Below, in pieces: positions 1 through 10,263 of a stretch of 64,000 bases of DNA. Within the stretch, counting starts at the first letter, position 1. Each line of letters starts with the position of its first letter. The stretch lies in contig JANBRJ010000034.1 of NCBI GenBank assembly GCA_027577595.1, forward strand, positions 93,083 to 157,082. Direction: 5' to 3'. This stretch comes from Coemansia sp. RSA 487 (lineage: Eukaryota; Kickxellomycota; Kickxellomycetes; Kickxellales; Kickxellaceae). A model generated the notes under the pieces. That model had not been told where the DNA came from, ran no database searches, and saw only the letters and a list, made by a program, of their open reading frames with translations. The translations under genes were made by a program, and so were the position numbers.

Positions 1-1118
1 AAGACCTTTGCTCCCCGCTGTCCATGCCACTGGAATGCCACACGGTCCAAGTGCGTGTTATCGCTGTTCTCCACGCCAATGGATCCGCCTTTGTCTAGCT
101 CCACGGCGCGTGTGATATGCGGGTTGTCCTGCTGGTTGAACCAAGAGGACCAAAGTGAAAAGGCGCTTTTGCGGTGGGCCTCTTCGTGGAATGCTATGCG
201 CACGACTGTTGTGTATGATGTGCAGGAATGCGATGTGTCCACAATGGAGATGCCGTATGGCTGGCCCTTGTTCAAATAAGTGAGTCGCTCGGAGGTTTCG
301 ATCTTTTGAGACGGGGAGGTCGGTGCTTCCATGATGCACTCAAAGAGCATGTTGGAATTGTTCTCGCTATTTCTGTTGTTGACTGTGGTAATGGTGGTGG
401 TATTGAGTTCAGGATCGGCATGGGCGTCACTGCTGCCAGCATCAACAGAGTTGTCGTTATTTGTTGTAGAGCCACCGATAGCAGCATCCACACGCGCGCC
501 AAGATGCTGGTGGAGTTGGGTGGGCGGGGTGGTCGGGTGGAATGAGCTGGTTGCTGACATGGCAAAGTAGTCATTGTCAACGGCGCTGTTGACAGACAGC
601 CCAGCCGATGAGGGATCAACCGCGGGGGCCGAATGCGGGGTAGCAGCACTGTGGTGCGCATAGTATGTAGCAGGATGGGCATAGTGCGCAAGAGCGCCGG
701 CCTGGTAAGCACTGGACGGGTCGCCAACCCCAACCCCAATAACACCCATAGAGTGGTGCTGGACCTGATACTGGGCCATTGGTGCATGGGAGGACTGCGG
801 ATGCTGCTGCTGCTGCTGCTGCTGCTGCTGATGGTACTGGGGAGCGGGGTTATGTACCATTGGCGACTGGTATGGCTGCTGGTGTTGATAGTGGTGGTGG
901 TGGTTGTGCTGTTGGTGCTGCTGCTGCTGTTGCGGCTGGCCAGACTGGGTATGGAAAAACTCATGAGGAGCAAACGGCTGAGCATTGGATGTGGCCGTTG
1001 TGACAGCGGCCGAGACGACATTTTCAGCGCTAGCACTCCGTTCAGCGCCATTAAGGTTGTAGGTAGCATAGTACACCGCAGCATCTGCCGGGATCGATGT
1101 CATGTGGGCGCCAGACAT
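1..1118 (-). CDS. CP2/grainyhead-family transcription factor (partial; C-terminal part beyond the left edge)
   Basis: This reads open on the minus strand from an ATG at 1118 to the window edge, about 372 codons. The first 250 residues are low complexity: Gln/His-rich runs (a 9-Gln tract from CAG repeats near 804-830), then Ser/Thr/Pro/Asn-rich sequence typical of activation regions. From about residue 257 the sequence becomes ordered and matches the start of the CP2 DNA-binding domain: MLFECIMEAPTSPSQK, then LTYLNKGQPYGISI, VVRIAFHEEAHRK and WFNQQDN. The phrase 'EAPTS..QK....LTYLNKGQ.Y' is a hallmark of the grainyhead/LSF family, which has a p53-like immunoglobulin fold. The gene should act in the nucleus as a sequence-specific factor; in filamentous fungi a grainyhead-like protein has been tied to cell-wall remodelling genes. 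A pyrimidine-rich TAG just upstream of the ATG resembles a splice acceptor, so a 5' exon may exist. Domain call confident; targets unknown. Confidence 0.85.
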   Translation of the reverse strand, partial: MSGAHMTSIPADAAVYYATYNLNGAERSASAENVVSAAVTTATSNAQPFAPHEFFHTQSGQPQQQQQHQQHNHHHHYQHQQPYQSPMVHNPAPQYHQQQQQQQQQHPQSSHAPMAQYQVQHHSMGVIGVGVGDPSSAYQAGALAHYAHPATYYAHHSAATPHSAPAVDPSSAGLSVNSAVDNDYFAMSATSSFHPTTPPTQLHQHLGARVDAAIGGSTTNNDNSVDAGSSDAHADPELNTTTITTVNNRNSENNSNMLFECIMEAPTSPSQKIETSERLTYLNKGQPYGISIVDTSHSCTSYTTVVRIAFHEEAHRKSAFSLWSSWFNQQDNPHITRAVELDKGGSIGVENSDNTHLDRVAFQWHGQRGAKV

Positions 1119-3486
1119 GCTATGACTACAACAACAAGAGATACATGTCAGAGGGAATAAAGTCGCGGGTATTAACTTTGTATGTTTCGTAAATGGAAAA
1201 GCATAGAGATATTCCAGAATTATAATCAATATCGAGAAACTACCTCGATTAATGACATTGTGCGTCGATATTGGTGGCAGGTCATTTGGTAGACAAATAC
1301 CACATGCAGTACCCTCAATAGCCTCAAAATGTACATGCTCGGGATATAGAGGGAGGGAAGGGATATAGGCAATATAGAAATTGCAGAACATGAGACATTG
1401 GACGAATATAGTAACAAATACATAAAAATACATCAACAAGCAGGTGCACAATTTAATAACAAGATGGGAGTAAATAGGCTCTGGATTGTGCACATGGGGG
1501 AAAGCCGTAGAGGCAAGGCGGGAGGGTTGTATAGAAGGTTATATTACACAAAAAGATACCTTACCTATTGTCGTATGAATATGACATTGTCAGAATGGGC
1601 TGGTCTTTATGACAAGCAGCTCGATTAGAGAAACAAAAGTAGAGTAAATAGGAGTAACAGCGTGTTGGACAAGATATCAAAAGTAAATAAACAAGATAAT
1701 GATGTAGAGAAGGCAGGTAGAGACGAGTTTGAGGATGAATTGGAAAAAGGAAGGAAAAAGGAGAAGGTTTGTCCAAAAGAGGTTAGGAGACCTTGGTCCT
1801 GTTGTAGATATTCGATGGAGGAGGCCGATGGAGAGGGGGGAGCAAAAAGGAAGCGAAGGGGCACAAGAATCGCGAAAGGAGAGATCTACACGCAGATGTG
1901 CGTTGTTTTAATACTTTTACACGGCTGACAACACGATGCCTTTCGCGCTCAAAGGGGGAGATGTAGATGTGGCAACAGCAATTCTCAAAGAAGAAAGAAG
2001 CGGTGTGCGGCTCTTTTCTTTTTGCCGAGGGGCACAGATGTGCTATGTTCAGAGAGTCAGCAACCCAGCAGACGCAGGTATAGGAAACGGGTTGCGGAGG
2101 GCTTGGGATTGGACCGAGTTCCTGTTTCTATGTTGACCATAAGAGCCAAAATAGATTTAAGCTTTTTAGAGGGGAGGTGGGTGTGTGGCAGGCGAAGCTC
2201 TTTTGCTGACAGGATGGGTTGCTCCAAAAAAAGGGAAGCGAGCAAAAAACAAAAAATAAATAAACAGGGCTTCCAAATGGGGGCTGTGTGCAGAACTTTG
2301 CTGAAAAAAGACCAAGGAGTGCAAGCGGATGCAGACGCAATAGTTGACAAAGCAGAAAGAAGGAAAGTGAGTTTTTGCAGGCAGGGGAGAGTCAGCTTGT
2401 TTTAAAGCACGGATATGATGCCTGCTGTGCCCGATTTGCAGCCATCGTGTCTTGGGATACTTTTCTTTCCTTGGTTGTGAGTGCTTGGTACGCCATGGAC
2501 GCAACAGCCCGATGCAAAACGCACTCATTGCCATGCTCCCGCTATTGTTCGTGCAATTGTTCATGCTGAGTGAGCTGGAGTGGACGCTGAGTATGAGCTG
2601 CTCACTTGAAGATGATAGCCAAAGAGCGCTGACTCGGCCAGTGCGCGTGTGGCATGTGGAAAAAGGGGGGTGTTGCTGCGCCTGCCGGCCAATTTTTTTT
2701 TAGAATTTGGGCGCGGGGCTCGTTCATGCGAAGCAGCTGTGATTTGCTTGATGTGTCCCATCAACGATAATCGGGTGAAATGTTGGGCGCAGCGGGGGAC
2801 ATGCGCACTAATTTGCATGCTTTTCTCCAGTGTTTTTGCAAAGCGTTGTTGGGAGGCTGCCAGTCTACGTCCGACGGCGGGTCTTTTCTTGTGTAGATCA
2901 CTTTGCAACCTCGCATCGCCACCAATGTCAATCACAATTTGGCACCGCCAGCCGGCACTGTTCTACCTCCCTGTCCGCCCTCTCGGCCAGGAGCTCTCTC
3001 CTATTCTTCAAAGAGTGCTGCTCCGGAGCCCTGGGAGTCGTGCTCTGGGCACCCATTGTACCGCAACAAGTCCATGCACGCGTGTTCGTTTCGGCCAGCC
3101 AACAATAATGCCTGCAACACAATGCCTCCCCCGCCCTGCGTGACGGATGCGGCAGGACCGCCTCTAGTTGTGCTGCCTCCAACAGGCGCCCTTTCTGCAA
3201 AAGGCCAATTTCAGAAGGTGCGCTCGACGCTGTGGCTTGCAAATCCTCCAAATTGCCTTGGTGCGTGGATTGACACCTGTCTTCTTTGTAGGGGTCTGTA
3301 TGCCCAATAGCCGCTTTTGGTTTGCTGCTTTAATACCCGGGCGATTCTGACAACCCGCACACACCCCGCCTACTCCCATCCCCATCCCAGCCAGTCCTGG
3401 AAGTGGTCTGCCTGCGAAATCTGCTTTCTTGGCGTGGAATTTATACTATGCTGCGAACAAAATAAAAAAAAACAAAAGATCGCCGT
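1119..3486. other. Long non-coding stretch upstream of the CP2 gene
   Basis: About 2.4 kb with no reading frame that resembles a protein. Short frames exist on both strands but have biased, non-protein-like composition and no recognisable motif. The left half is AT-rich; the right half (about 2700-3400) is more GC-rich. The stretch lies 5' of the CP2 gene and 3' of the RNA-binding protein gene (both minus strand), so it probably holds the promoter and 5' leader of the transcription factor, possibly with a leader intron ending near 1123. Confidence 0.5.
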
Positions 3487-5851
3487 CTATTGTCCGGCGC
3501 CAATGGCCAGCTGTGCCTCGTCGACGATCTGCCGCAGCCGCGCCGTATCATTCAGCGTGTAGGCCAGTGTGCGCACATCTTGGCCCATGTGGTCCAGGAT
3601 CCACACCGTCAGCTTGGTGGATTCGCTGTAGCCCATGCCCTTGATCATCGGAAACAGCTTTGATCCAAGCTTCATCTTGCGCACATTCTCTGCCTTCGAC
3701 AGCAGCATCTCGATGAACTCCTCGGTCTCCGTGTCATAGTCCCGTAGGTGGATCCCTCCGCGCTCCGGCTGCTTCCTGCCCTCGTCCGCAACAGTAGCCG
3801 CTTGCAGCTGGTGCGCAACCCGCCCAACGCTACCATCCGCTTCGTTCGCTGCGCCTCCAGTAGGAGACGTCGTCTGGCTGGCAGGCGTGGCCATCGTCTG
3901 CAAAGGCTGTGGAAGGTGTGTGCTCGCTCGCTGTTCGTGCTCCCACTCCGACGCCAGAAGCGCTGGATCACTCAGCATTGCAAGCACGTCCTCTAAAGGT
4001 CGCTGGATAAAGCTGCTGACAATTTGGCTGGCATCGAGGACATCAACTGCTGGACTGGCTGCAACCGCTGCAACCAGCTTCTGCATCAGAATCTCGTTGC
4101 GTGAGCCCTCAGACAGATTGCGCAACATTGCTGGATCGAGCAGCGGATCGCTCTGCTGCGTGCTGGACACAGAATCGGACCGTGGAAACGGCACTGTACC
4201 TATTTGGCCGCTGTCTCCTGGCTCCAGGTCCGGCTCTGTTCCGTGGCCGTTGCTGTTCTGGGACGAGCCGTCTGCCACGTGCGGCGGCGACGACACCGGA
4301 TTTCTGTTGACGTGCTCGTACTGATACAGCGTGATCTTTCTTCCTTTGATATCTGCGTTCTGGCACTCGCGAAGCGCTTCCAATGCTGCGTTTGGATCGC
4401 TGAACTGCACGATCCCGTGTCCCCGCGATTTCTTCGTCACTGGCTCTATGCTTACCCGTGCCGACTGGATGTATCCGTACCTTTTGAACAGCGCAAATAG
4501 CTCCTTATGCGATACTGTCGGATGCAGGTTGGTGACAAACAGCTTCCCTGGAACAATGACGCCACCAAGCCCACCGCCCGGCCCTTCTGATGTCGACGAT
4601 CCTGGACTTGTTGCATGATGGGAGCTGTTCTGCTGTTGCTCTTGTTGTTGCTGTCGTTGTTGTTGCTCGGGTTGTTGTGATTCATGTGGTGGTGCTGAGG
4701 GGTGTGACATCTGCTTTGCTTGTGACGTGGATGCCATGCCTGTAGTACGGTTGCTATTTGCCTTTTCGCTCCGATTAGATGCCGGCGATCCCTGTACAGT
4801 GGGTTCAGGCTTTTGTGGCTCAGTCGCCGAGCCATTGGCGCTGACTTTTTCACTGCCTTTGGCTTTTTCATTGCCACTCCCATCGCCGGAAGAAGACGTC
4901 CTGCTGCGAGCCTGGCGTGGCTGGCGGGCGAGCTGAATGGAGACAGTGTTCCCAAGGTACTCTGTAAAATTGAGCTGCGCAATAGCCGCCTCGGCATATA
5001 CAAGTTCGACAAAGCACGCGTATGCGGTCCCCTTGGATTGTTTGCTCGGCTGCGTGGGAATGCTGCACGAATATAATGTTCCCGAGGGTCGCAGGAGATC
5101 GTAGAGCGACGCCTCGGTAGCATCGTCAGGAATGTGTTTGATGCAGACAGATCCTGCGTTAGGGGGTGGCCCGATCTCGCTGTCTGTCAGCGGTGTCATA
5201 ATAAGCGTGCCCTTTGTCTCCTTAAGCCTGCGGTTGTTCAGAATGGCCATTGCCTTTTCAGCTACACAAGAAAGAGGAGAGACGAAAAACCGTAAATCAG
5301 AGAATGGGGCCGATTCAGTGCAGAGAAGAAAATGGTGTCAAGAATGCTCGACTCCTCAGAATGGATAAAAAATAATACATGCGTACGCACGGTATGTTTC
5401 ATTAAACGTCAAGCAGGCAATGGAAAAGAAGAGCCGTGCATAGCACCTTCCCAGCCTAGTCGCAGCAGCAGCAGCAGCAGCAGCACAAAGATAGCTAGTA
5501 CTTACTGTCGTACACATTGCGGAACTCGACGTTCCCCGAAATATCCAAGGACTCGTGGGGATCCACGTTCAGCCGGATACCACGACAGGATTTGAACAGC
5601 CGTTGCAGCTCTGGTAAGGCATCCTCGGTGACACCCCTAAAGTATAAAACCTTATTGTGTAGCTTGTCCCAGATGCGCAGCCACTCCTCGGGACTAGTTT
5701 GGTTACTCGACCGGCGCCTGCGAGCCGAATGACCTGCTTTGGAGTTCTTTCTGGACTTGAGGTCGCTTTTCTGCGGAACCGGGTCGCTTAAGTCGACGGC
5801 AACAGGTGTCTCTGGTTGTTTCAATGGCAGCAAGTCTGTGTAGGAGACCAT
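3487..5851 (-). CDS. Three-RRM plus MLLE RNA-binding protein (Rrm4/PABP-like)
   Basis: Two exons, 5506-5851 and 3487-5261, join across a 244-bp intron with a GTAAGT donor and a TAG acceptor. The join restores the end of RRM1 (NVYDTEKAMAILNN) and gives 706 residues in frame. Layout: RRM1 about 67-140, RRM2 about 152-227, a Gln/Ser-rich linker, RRM3 about 355-431 with a clear RNP2 (KLFVTNLHP) and RNP1 (SRGHGIVQF), a long disordered spacer, and a C-terminal MLLE/PABC domain about 636-703 (KLFPMIKGM, KLTVWILDHM). MLLE domains bind PAM2 peptides. Classical poly(A)-binding protein has four RRMs; two tandem RRMs, a separate third and a C-terminal MLLE instead match Rrm4 of Ustilago maydis, which carries mRNAs on moving endosomes. 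A CTGCAG acceptor-like site lies 18 bases upstream of the chosen ATG, so a short extra 5' exon is possible. A divergent PABP is the alternative. Confidence 0.8.
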
Positions 5852-6707
5852 TGGCTTTAGCTTGTGTGTCTGCAGAACAAGGATGTGTTTGAATTTAAGC
5901 AAGGAAATTGTGGTGGAAAAAACTAGAAATAAAGCGTTAAATTAGAGCAAAGAGAGAAAAAGAACACAAACAGGTACATCAAAAACAACAGTACTTTTCA
6001 CTCTGCATTTTTCGGTCTCCCCCAGATGAAAAAGACTTTTGCTTACTGCTCAAAGCTATTTCAACTAGTTCTCATACAAATCGGTGATGCACTATTATTA
6101 TTTTCTTTTTCAAAGCCTTATTTTGAAAATTAGATGTTTTTTTGAACTGTTTTGTTGTCAACTTGATTCAAAGCCGATATTTACGTTTTTAATATAAATC
6201 TGGATGATCCTGAAAGCCTAACCCAAACGCTAACTTATTGCTCCTGTGGTAGCTGTGGTAGCTGTGGTCCCAATCCAAGCAACCAATGCAGGAGTTTAGT
6301 TGCTTGTCGAGGCTTTAATGCTTTGGAAACAGGTTCTCAACGAGCTGTGAACCCGATTATCATACATAAACGTCACCAGCCCTTTATGATTAACACTCAA
6401 CCAATCGCTGGGGCTTTTATCAATCCGCACACCCCTCGTGACCTGAAAGCAGCGAAAGCCTGTTGGTCAAACCTTTTTCCCTTGGCGGCATTTTTTTGGG
6501 GGAAAAAGAAAAAAGCAGCTTTTTTTTATCAGATAGTGGAAAAGACCTATTTTTCATCAAGCTTATCCACTCTCTCTTCTTTAAACTATTTTTTATATTT
6601 TTTCTCCAACCTTGTATATTCCGCACACTTTTTTATCACATTGAATCAGTTGTTATAACTGAATCTTGATTTCAATCGCCAGCAGAAACGAAAAAAAGTG
6701 ATTAACA
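5852..6707. promoter_or_regulatory. Divergent intergenic region between the RRM/MLLE gene and ISU1
   Basis: About 0.85 kb of AT-rich DNA between two genes reading away from each other, so it should contain both promoters. A small tandem repeat (GGTAGCTGT, just over two copies near 6246-6264) and T-rich tracts from 6480 to 6610 precede ISU1. Nothing here is convincingly coding; a short 5' exon of the RRM gene may lie in its left part. Confidence 0.4.
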
Positions 6708-7265
6708 ATGTATTCCCTAGTCAAACAATTTGCTGCCTCGCCCTTGGTACGCCAGATGCCTGCTGCTCTGCGTAACGCCACAGCATCCACTGTAGGTCCA
6801 TCATCTGCACTTTCTGCAAGGAGGTTCTACCACGAAAAGGTCATCGACCACTACGAGAACCCGCGCAATATGGGCTCGTTAGATAAGAACGATCCCACTG
6901 TTGGCACAGGACTGGTCGGCGCCCCTGCCTGCGGCGACGTCATGCGGCTGCAGATCAAGGTCGACGATGCTGGCAATATTGCTGACGTCAAATTCAAGAC
7001 CTTTGGCTGCGGCTCTGCCATCGCCTCGTCGTCGTACATTACCGAGCGCGTTCGGGGAATGAGCCTCAACGACGCCCTCAAGATCAAGAACACCGACATT
7101 GCAAAGGAGCTCTGTCTGCCTCCTGTCAAGCTTCACTGCTCAATGCTTGCCGAGGATGCAATCAAGTCGGCTATCAAGGACTTTAGGAAGAAGCGCGGCG
7201 GTGAGCTTCTCCATAGCAGCAGTACCAAGCCCGCGCCAGCCGCTGCATCCGCAGGCAGCGCCTAA
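6708..7265 (+). CDS. ISU1: Mitochondrial iron-sulfur cluster assembly scaffold (IscU type)
   Basis: A 185-residue single-exon protein. Residues 1-39 form a basic, Ser/Ala-rich mitochondrial presequence; the conserved IscU fold begins at RFYHEKVIDHYENPRNMG. The three cluster-ligand cysteines are present: Cys75 (GAPACGDVM), Cys101 (TFGCGSA) and Cys144 (KLHCSML). The LPPVK motif at 137-141, bound by the Hsp70 chaperone that releases the cluster, is intact, as is Asp77 beside Cys75. The protein should receive sulfur from NFS1 and assemble [2Fe-2S] clusters in the matrix. The tail after about residue 170 is a short Ala/Pro/Ser extension. It is divergent from the RRM/MLLE gene and convergent with the next gene, whose end is about 110 bp away. 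Confidence 0.97.
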   Translation: MYSLVKQFAASPLVRQMPAALRNATASTVGPSSALSARRFYHEKVIDHYENPRNMGSLDKNDPTVGTGLVGAPACGDVMRLQIKVDDAGNIADVKFKTFGCGSAIASSSYITERVRGMSLNDALKIKNTDIAKELCLPPVKLHCSMLAEDAIKSAIKDFRKKRGGELLHSSSTKPAPAAASAGSA

Positions 7266-7377
7266 ATGTTTCGAGTAGCAAACAAGAATACCTAATCTGT
7301 GCAATAATTTCCACTTTGTCTTTTTATTCTTGAAAAAAAAAAAAGTAAACCCAGCGGAAGTGGCATGCCTCGGGAAT

Positions 7378-9384
7378 CTAGAAAACATGTGGCTCCTTAA
7401 GGTATTTATCTAACGTTGTCATTATCGTGCTAGTGCTATCGCTGCTGCTATTGTATAGCATATCTAGCCGGTCTTTGGAGTCGGAAATGGCCGTCATAAA
7501 AACCCGAACAAGCAATGTCTGGATTGCATCCTTTGCCAGCGTCTTGTCGATTCTGCTTGCCATGCCGTCATTGATCTTTCTGTTCATTTGGCTCAGCCGT
7601 TTGTATATCTCCCGTGCCTCATCCTTCACATCGCAAAGCGCCTGCACATTATCCAGCACATGGCCCAGCAGTCCCACAGCAGCTTCAACATTGCAAAAGT
7701 TGGTGCTGCGCTCGATTCTGAAAAGATCTTCACTAGTGTCCATCATTTCGCCAACAACACGTAGCACGATCTGGCTTGGCAGAGTCGCCGCAATAGCAAG
7801 CTTTTCCATAGGATTATCGTCAGCCATGACCATATCCGACGTTTGCAACCGCAGAAATAGAAACGCAAGGCTGTGACGGATCTGCATGCACCGCTTACTC
7901 GACATGGGCAGACTTTCGATAACGCGAAGCAGGGCTGGTAACCGCAAATGAGATAGCTGCTGGCCGATCCGGGTCACACACGCTGTCCACACAAGCGTCC
8001 ACTTGCTTGCTGGCGCAACTCGATCAATGACAGAAGCAAGGCTGTGCTGCATGTGCACAATATACAAACTGTTTTTGTGCTCAAGCAAACAATCGACGAA
8101 TGTGCACACTACCCAGCATATGTCCTCTACAGATGCCGAGTCAAGCGCCAGAGAAGCTACCTGCATCAAAAACGGCATTCGTTCCGCGTTTGTCCGTTTT
8201 AGATTGCGTTTCTGCCGCTGATATATGTGTGCTTTAGGCGGTTTTCTCTCGATTTCAACATATACACTGGGTAGTGACTGGCGCCTTTCCAAATCAGCCA
8301 GCTCATCATCGGATTCAAAAGACACAACATGATCCCGCTTCCTGCCCTGAACCCTTGCTATCAACATCTTCAGAGTCGTCATATCCAGCTTCCAGCTCGA
8401 GTGCTGCAGTTCCAGAAACAGGCAGAGTGTCTGCAGTCCACAGCGCGCAGCCTGCAGATCCTCATTACAGCAAACAGTCCTTAAAAGAACGTCACCAACG
8501 CCCTGTGTAAGCTTCCACCCTCGATGACCCTGTGCCTGTATCCAGCGCGACACAATTAACTGTCGGAAAAAGTGTGTATCGCTCCGGTGCTCCTCGCAAT
8601 GGCGGTCGACTGCATCGCGCGTGTCAAACACAATGTCTTTGAGTGCGTCATCTTTGCGCAAAAACTGCGGGTTTTCGGGGCTATCAAATACTAGAAACCT
8701 TATTGGAGTATGCCTTGAGCCCGTATCGACATTGAGTTGTGCTTTGATCCGTTGGATGTCCTCCGCTTTTGTCTCGCTGCGATGCGTCCCATTCATTCCT
8801 TCGTTTATATCGTTAAAACATAGCGTCACATCCTCGTTGCTGCCGTTTTCATGCTTTCCATCTGAGCTATCATCACTATCGCTGTCTGACATTCCCGACT
8901 GCTTCTCAATATGTGCTTCCAGAAATCCAAGATCATACTTCTTTTGCACAGAGGCACGCACGAGTGATTTTAGAGTGTTGCGATAGGTTGGGCCAGGTGG
9001 TGGTTCCTTTTTGCTTGTAGCATCCTGCTTGGTGCCGACCGAACGCGAAATGCTGCTTACAGAGCTACGTGACCGTAGCCCCTCTCTGCGCGGCGGCGTA
9101 TTTAGCGCGATGCCGCCAAGTATGTTATCCGGGTCGACCAACTCGTCGTTTTCGTCGTCAGATATTACAAGCACTTCAGCATTGCTGTTCTTGATATCCA
9201 TTATTTCTTTCTCTGCAGCCATTTCGTCGACTGTTGTTTCCTCTTTATGTTTGTTGAAAAAATCATTTAGTGTCTTTTGTTTTGGCTGCTGTGCTTTGCT
9301 CGGTGTTGCGTTGTTTATTTTGAAAAAGTTCCCAAGCGCCGACATTTGTGCCGCATGCGTGTCATTTCTTGTTTTGCGCCCCAT
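7378..9384 (-). CDS. Nuclear protein with PIP-box and SUMO-interacting motif; possible Smc5/6-linked (SLF2/Nse6-like) factor
   Basis: A 668-residue single-exon protein. Near the N-terminus is a textbook PCNA-binding PIP box, QKTLNDFF, at residues 36-43, preceded by a degenerate copy, MSALGNFF, at 14-21. At 71-78, VLVISDDE is a classic SUMO-interacting motif: a hydrophobic core followed by acidic residues. Residues 90-210 are charged and disordered. From about 220 to the end the protein is helical, with regular leucine-rich segments and no catalytic motif I recognise. PIP, SIM and a helical C-terminal domain suit a replication-fork or DNA-repair adaptor. The C-terminal part faintly resembles the helical domain that brings SLF2/Nse6 proteins to Smc5/6, but I cannot confirm that by eye. 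The motif calls are direct readings; the complex assignment is a guess. Confidence 0.55.
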   Translation of the reverse strand: MGRKTRNDTHAAQMSALGNFFKINNATPSKAQQPKQKTLNDFFNKHKEETTVDEMAAEKEIMDIKNSNAEVLVISDDENDELVDPDNILGGIALNTPPRREGLRSRSSVSSISRSVGTKQDATSKKEPPPGPTYRNTLKSLVRASVQKKYDLGFLEAHIEKQSGMSDSDSDDSSDGKHENGSNEDVTLCFNDINEGMNGTHRSETKAEDIQRIKAQLNVDTGSRHTPIRFLVFDSPENPQFLRKDDALKDIVFDTRDAVDRHCEEHRSDTHFFRQLIVSRWIQAQGHRGWKLTQGVGDVLLRTVCCNEDLQAARCGLQTLCLFLELQHSSWKLDMTTLKMLIARVQGRKRDHVVSFESDDELADLERRQSLPSVYVEIERKPPKAHIYQRQKRNLKRTNAERMPFLMQVASLALDSASVEDICWVVCTFVDCLLEHKNSLYIVHMQHSLASVIDRVAPASKWTLVWTACVTRIGQQLSHLRLPALLRVIESLPMSSKRCMQIRHSLAFLFLRLQTSDMVMADDNPMEKLAIAATLPSQIVLRVVGEMMDTSEDLFRIERSTNFCNVEAAVGLLGHVLDNVQALCDVKDEAREIYKRLSQMNRKINDGMASRIDKTLAKDAIQTLLVRVFMTAISDSKDRLDMLYNSSSDSTSTIMTTLDKYLKEPHVF

Positions 9385-9541
9385 CCCACAAAAAAAGAAG
9401 AATTGAAAATTATACAGACAAGATTAGCTTAAAGACAAAAGTAGTTCCGGCCCCTGAAAGGCTGCTTGTACGCTTTATTTTAAAACTGGGGCATGATCAG
9501 TGATGTAAATCCATAGTCTAATTTTTGGGTCCTGTAGCAGG

Positions 9542-9551
9542 AAAAAAAAAA
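9542..9551 (-). terminator. RNA polymerase III terminator (T run)
   Basis: A run of ten T on the minus strand lies ten bases past the 3' end of the tRNA, the expected Pol III termination signal. Confidence 0.8.
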
Positions 9552-9561
9552 GAAAAATAAA

Positions 9562-9633
9562 GCCGAACGCGGGGGTCGAACCCGCAACCTTGAGATTAAG
9601 AGTCTCACGCTCTACCGATTGAGCTAGCCCGGC
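9562..9633 (-). tRNA. tRNA-Lys(CUU): tRNA-Lys (anticodon CUU)
   Basis: The 72-nt minus-strand sequence folds as a full cloverleaf without an intron. The acceptor stem pairs GCCGGGC with GTTCGGC (two G-T pairs), the D stem GCTC with GAGC, the anticodon stem TGAGA with TCTCA around the loop CTCTTAA, and the T stem GCGGG with CCCGC around TTCGACC. The anticodon is CTT, giving lysine. The internal A and B boxes are intact and a T run follows. CCA is not encoded, as expected for a eukaryote. The minus-strand reading frame through it is a shadow, not a protein. Confidence 0.97.
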
Positions 9634-10263
9634 TCCACCCTCTCCGGATCGGTGCCTGGGTCCTCTCAACCTGACCCAGTTTTCATTGCTGGACATGGGA
9701 TTCTTAAATATGTAGCGCCTCCATTTACCACGCACCTCACCAATTAGCAAATGGTTGCCGTCCTGTCTTTTTTTTTTTTAATATTTTCACAACACGCTAT
9801 TTCAAATACCCTTTTGTCTCGCCGGCGTCCGCAACTTACTATTGATTGCAATGGCCTGTACATGTTTGCAATGACCTATCGGATTGATCGATTGATCTAT
9901 CAATCTGCCAGTATTCAAGTGTCAGATAATTTCAAATGTCTCCGATGTGAGCGTTACAAAAAAAACATATTGAAGATGCCCAGCTCGCAATTAACAACAA
10001 TAGCAGTGTGCCGGAATCTATCCTCGGAATCTGTTCTACCTTTTAAAAAGAAAAATGGATCCCAGACATTGGCAATGACGCCGCCCTTTATCCTCCTACA
10101 GGCTATATGTTGTTTTGTGTTGGAACAATTAACTCTGCATATCTGTATCTTTCCCATTCCAGTAATTTCTAGCTATTCTCTTCCAATGACCCAAGTAAAA
10201 ACATATATAAAGTACATAATTGCTCCGTTATTCCAAAATTGTAGCTAAGATATATAGACAGCA
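9634..10263. other. AT-rich spacer without a supported gene
   Basis: About 0.6 kb between the tRNA and the decarboxylase 3' end. An open frame of 165 codons at 9751-10248 begins in a T tract and has no domain or ordered pattern; I read it as chance. The palindromic run ATCGATTGATCTATCAAT near 9886 is the only local structure. Confidence 0.4.

Noticed and set aside
272-1084. 270-codon minus-strand frame, Ser/Thr/Pro-rich
   Set aside because: Lies out of frame within the CP2 gene; the true frame starts at 1118 and carries the CP2 motifs.
9475-9750. 91-codon minus-strand frame
   Set aside because: It reads straight through the tRNA-Lys gene; the peptide is a translation of the tRNA.
9751-10248. 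165-codon plus-strand frame
   Set aside because: AT-rich, begins in a T tract, no ordered pattern or domain; likely chance.
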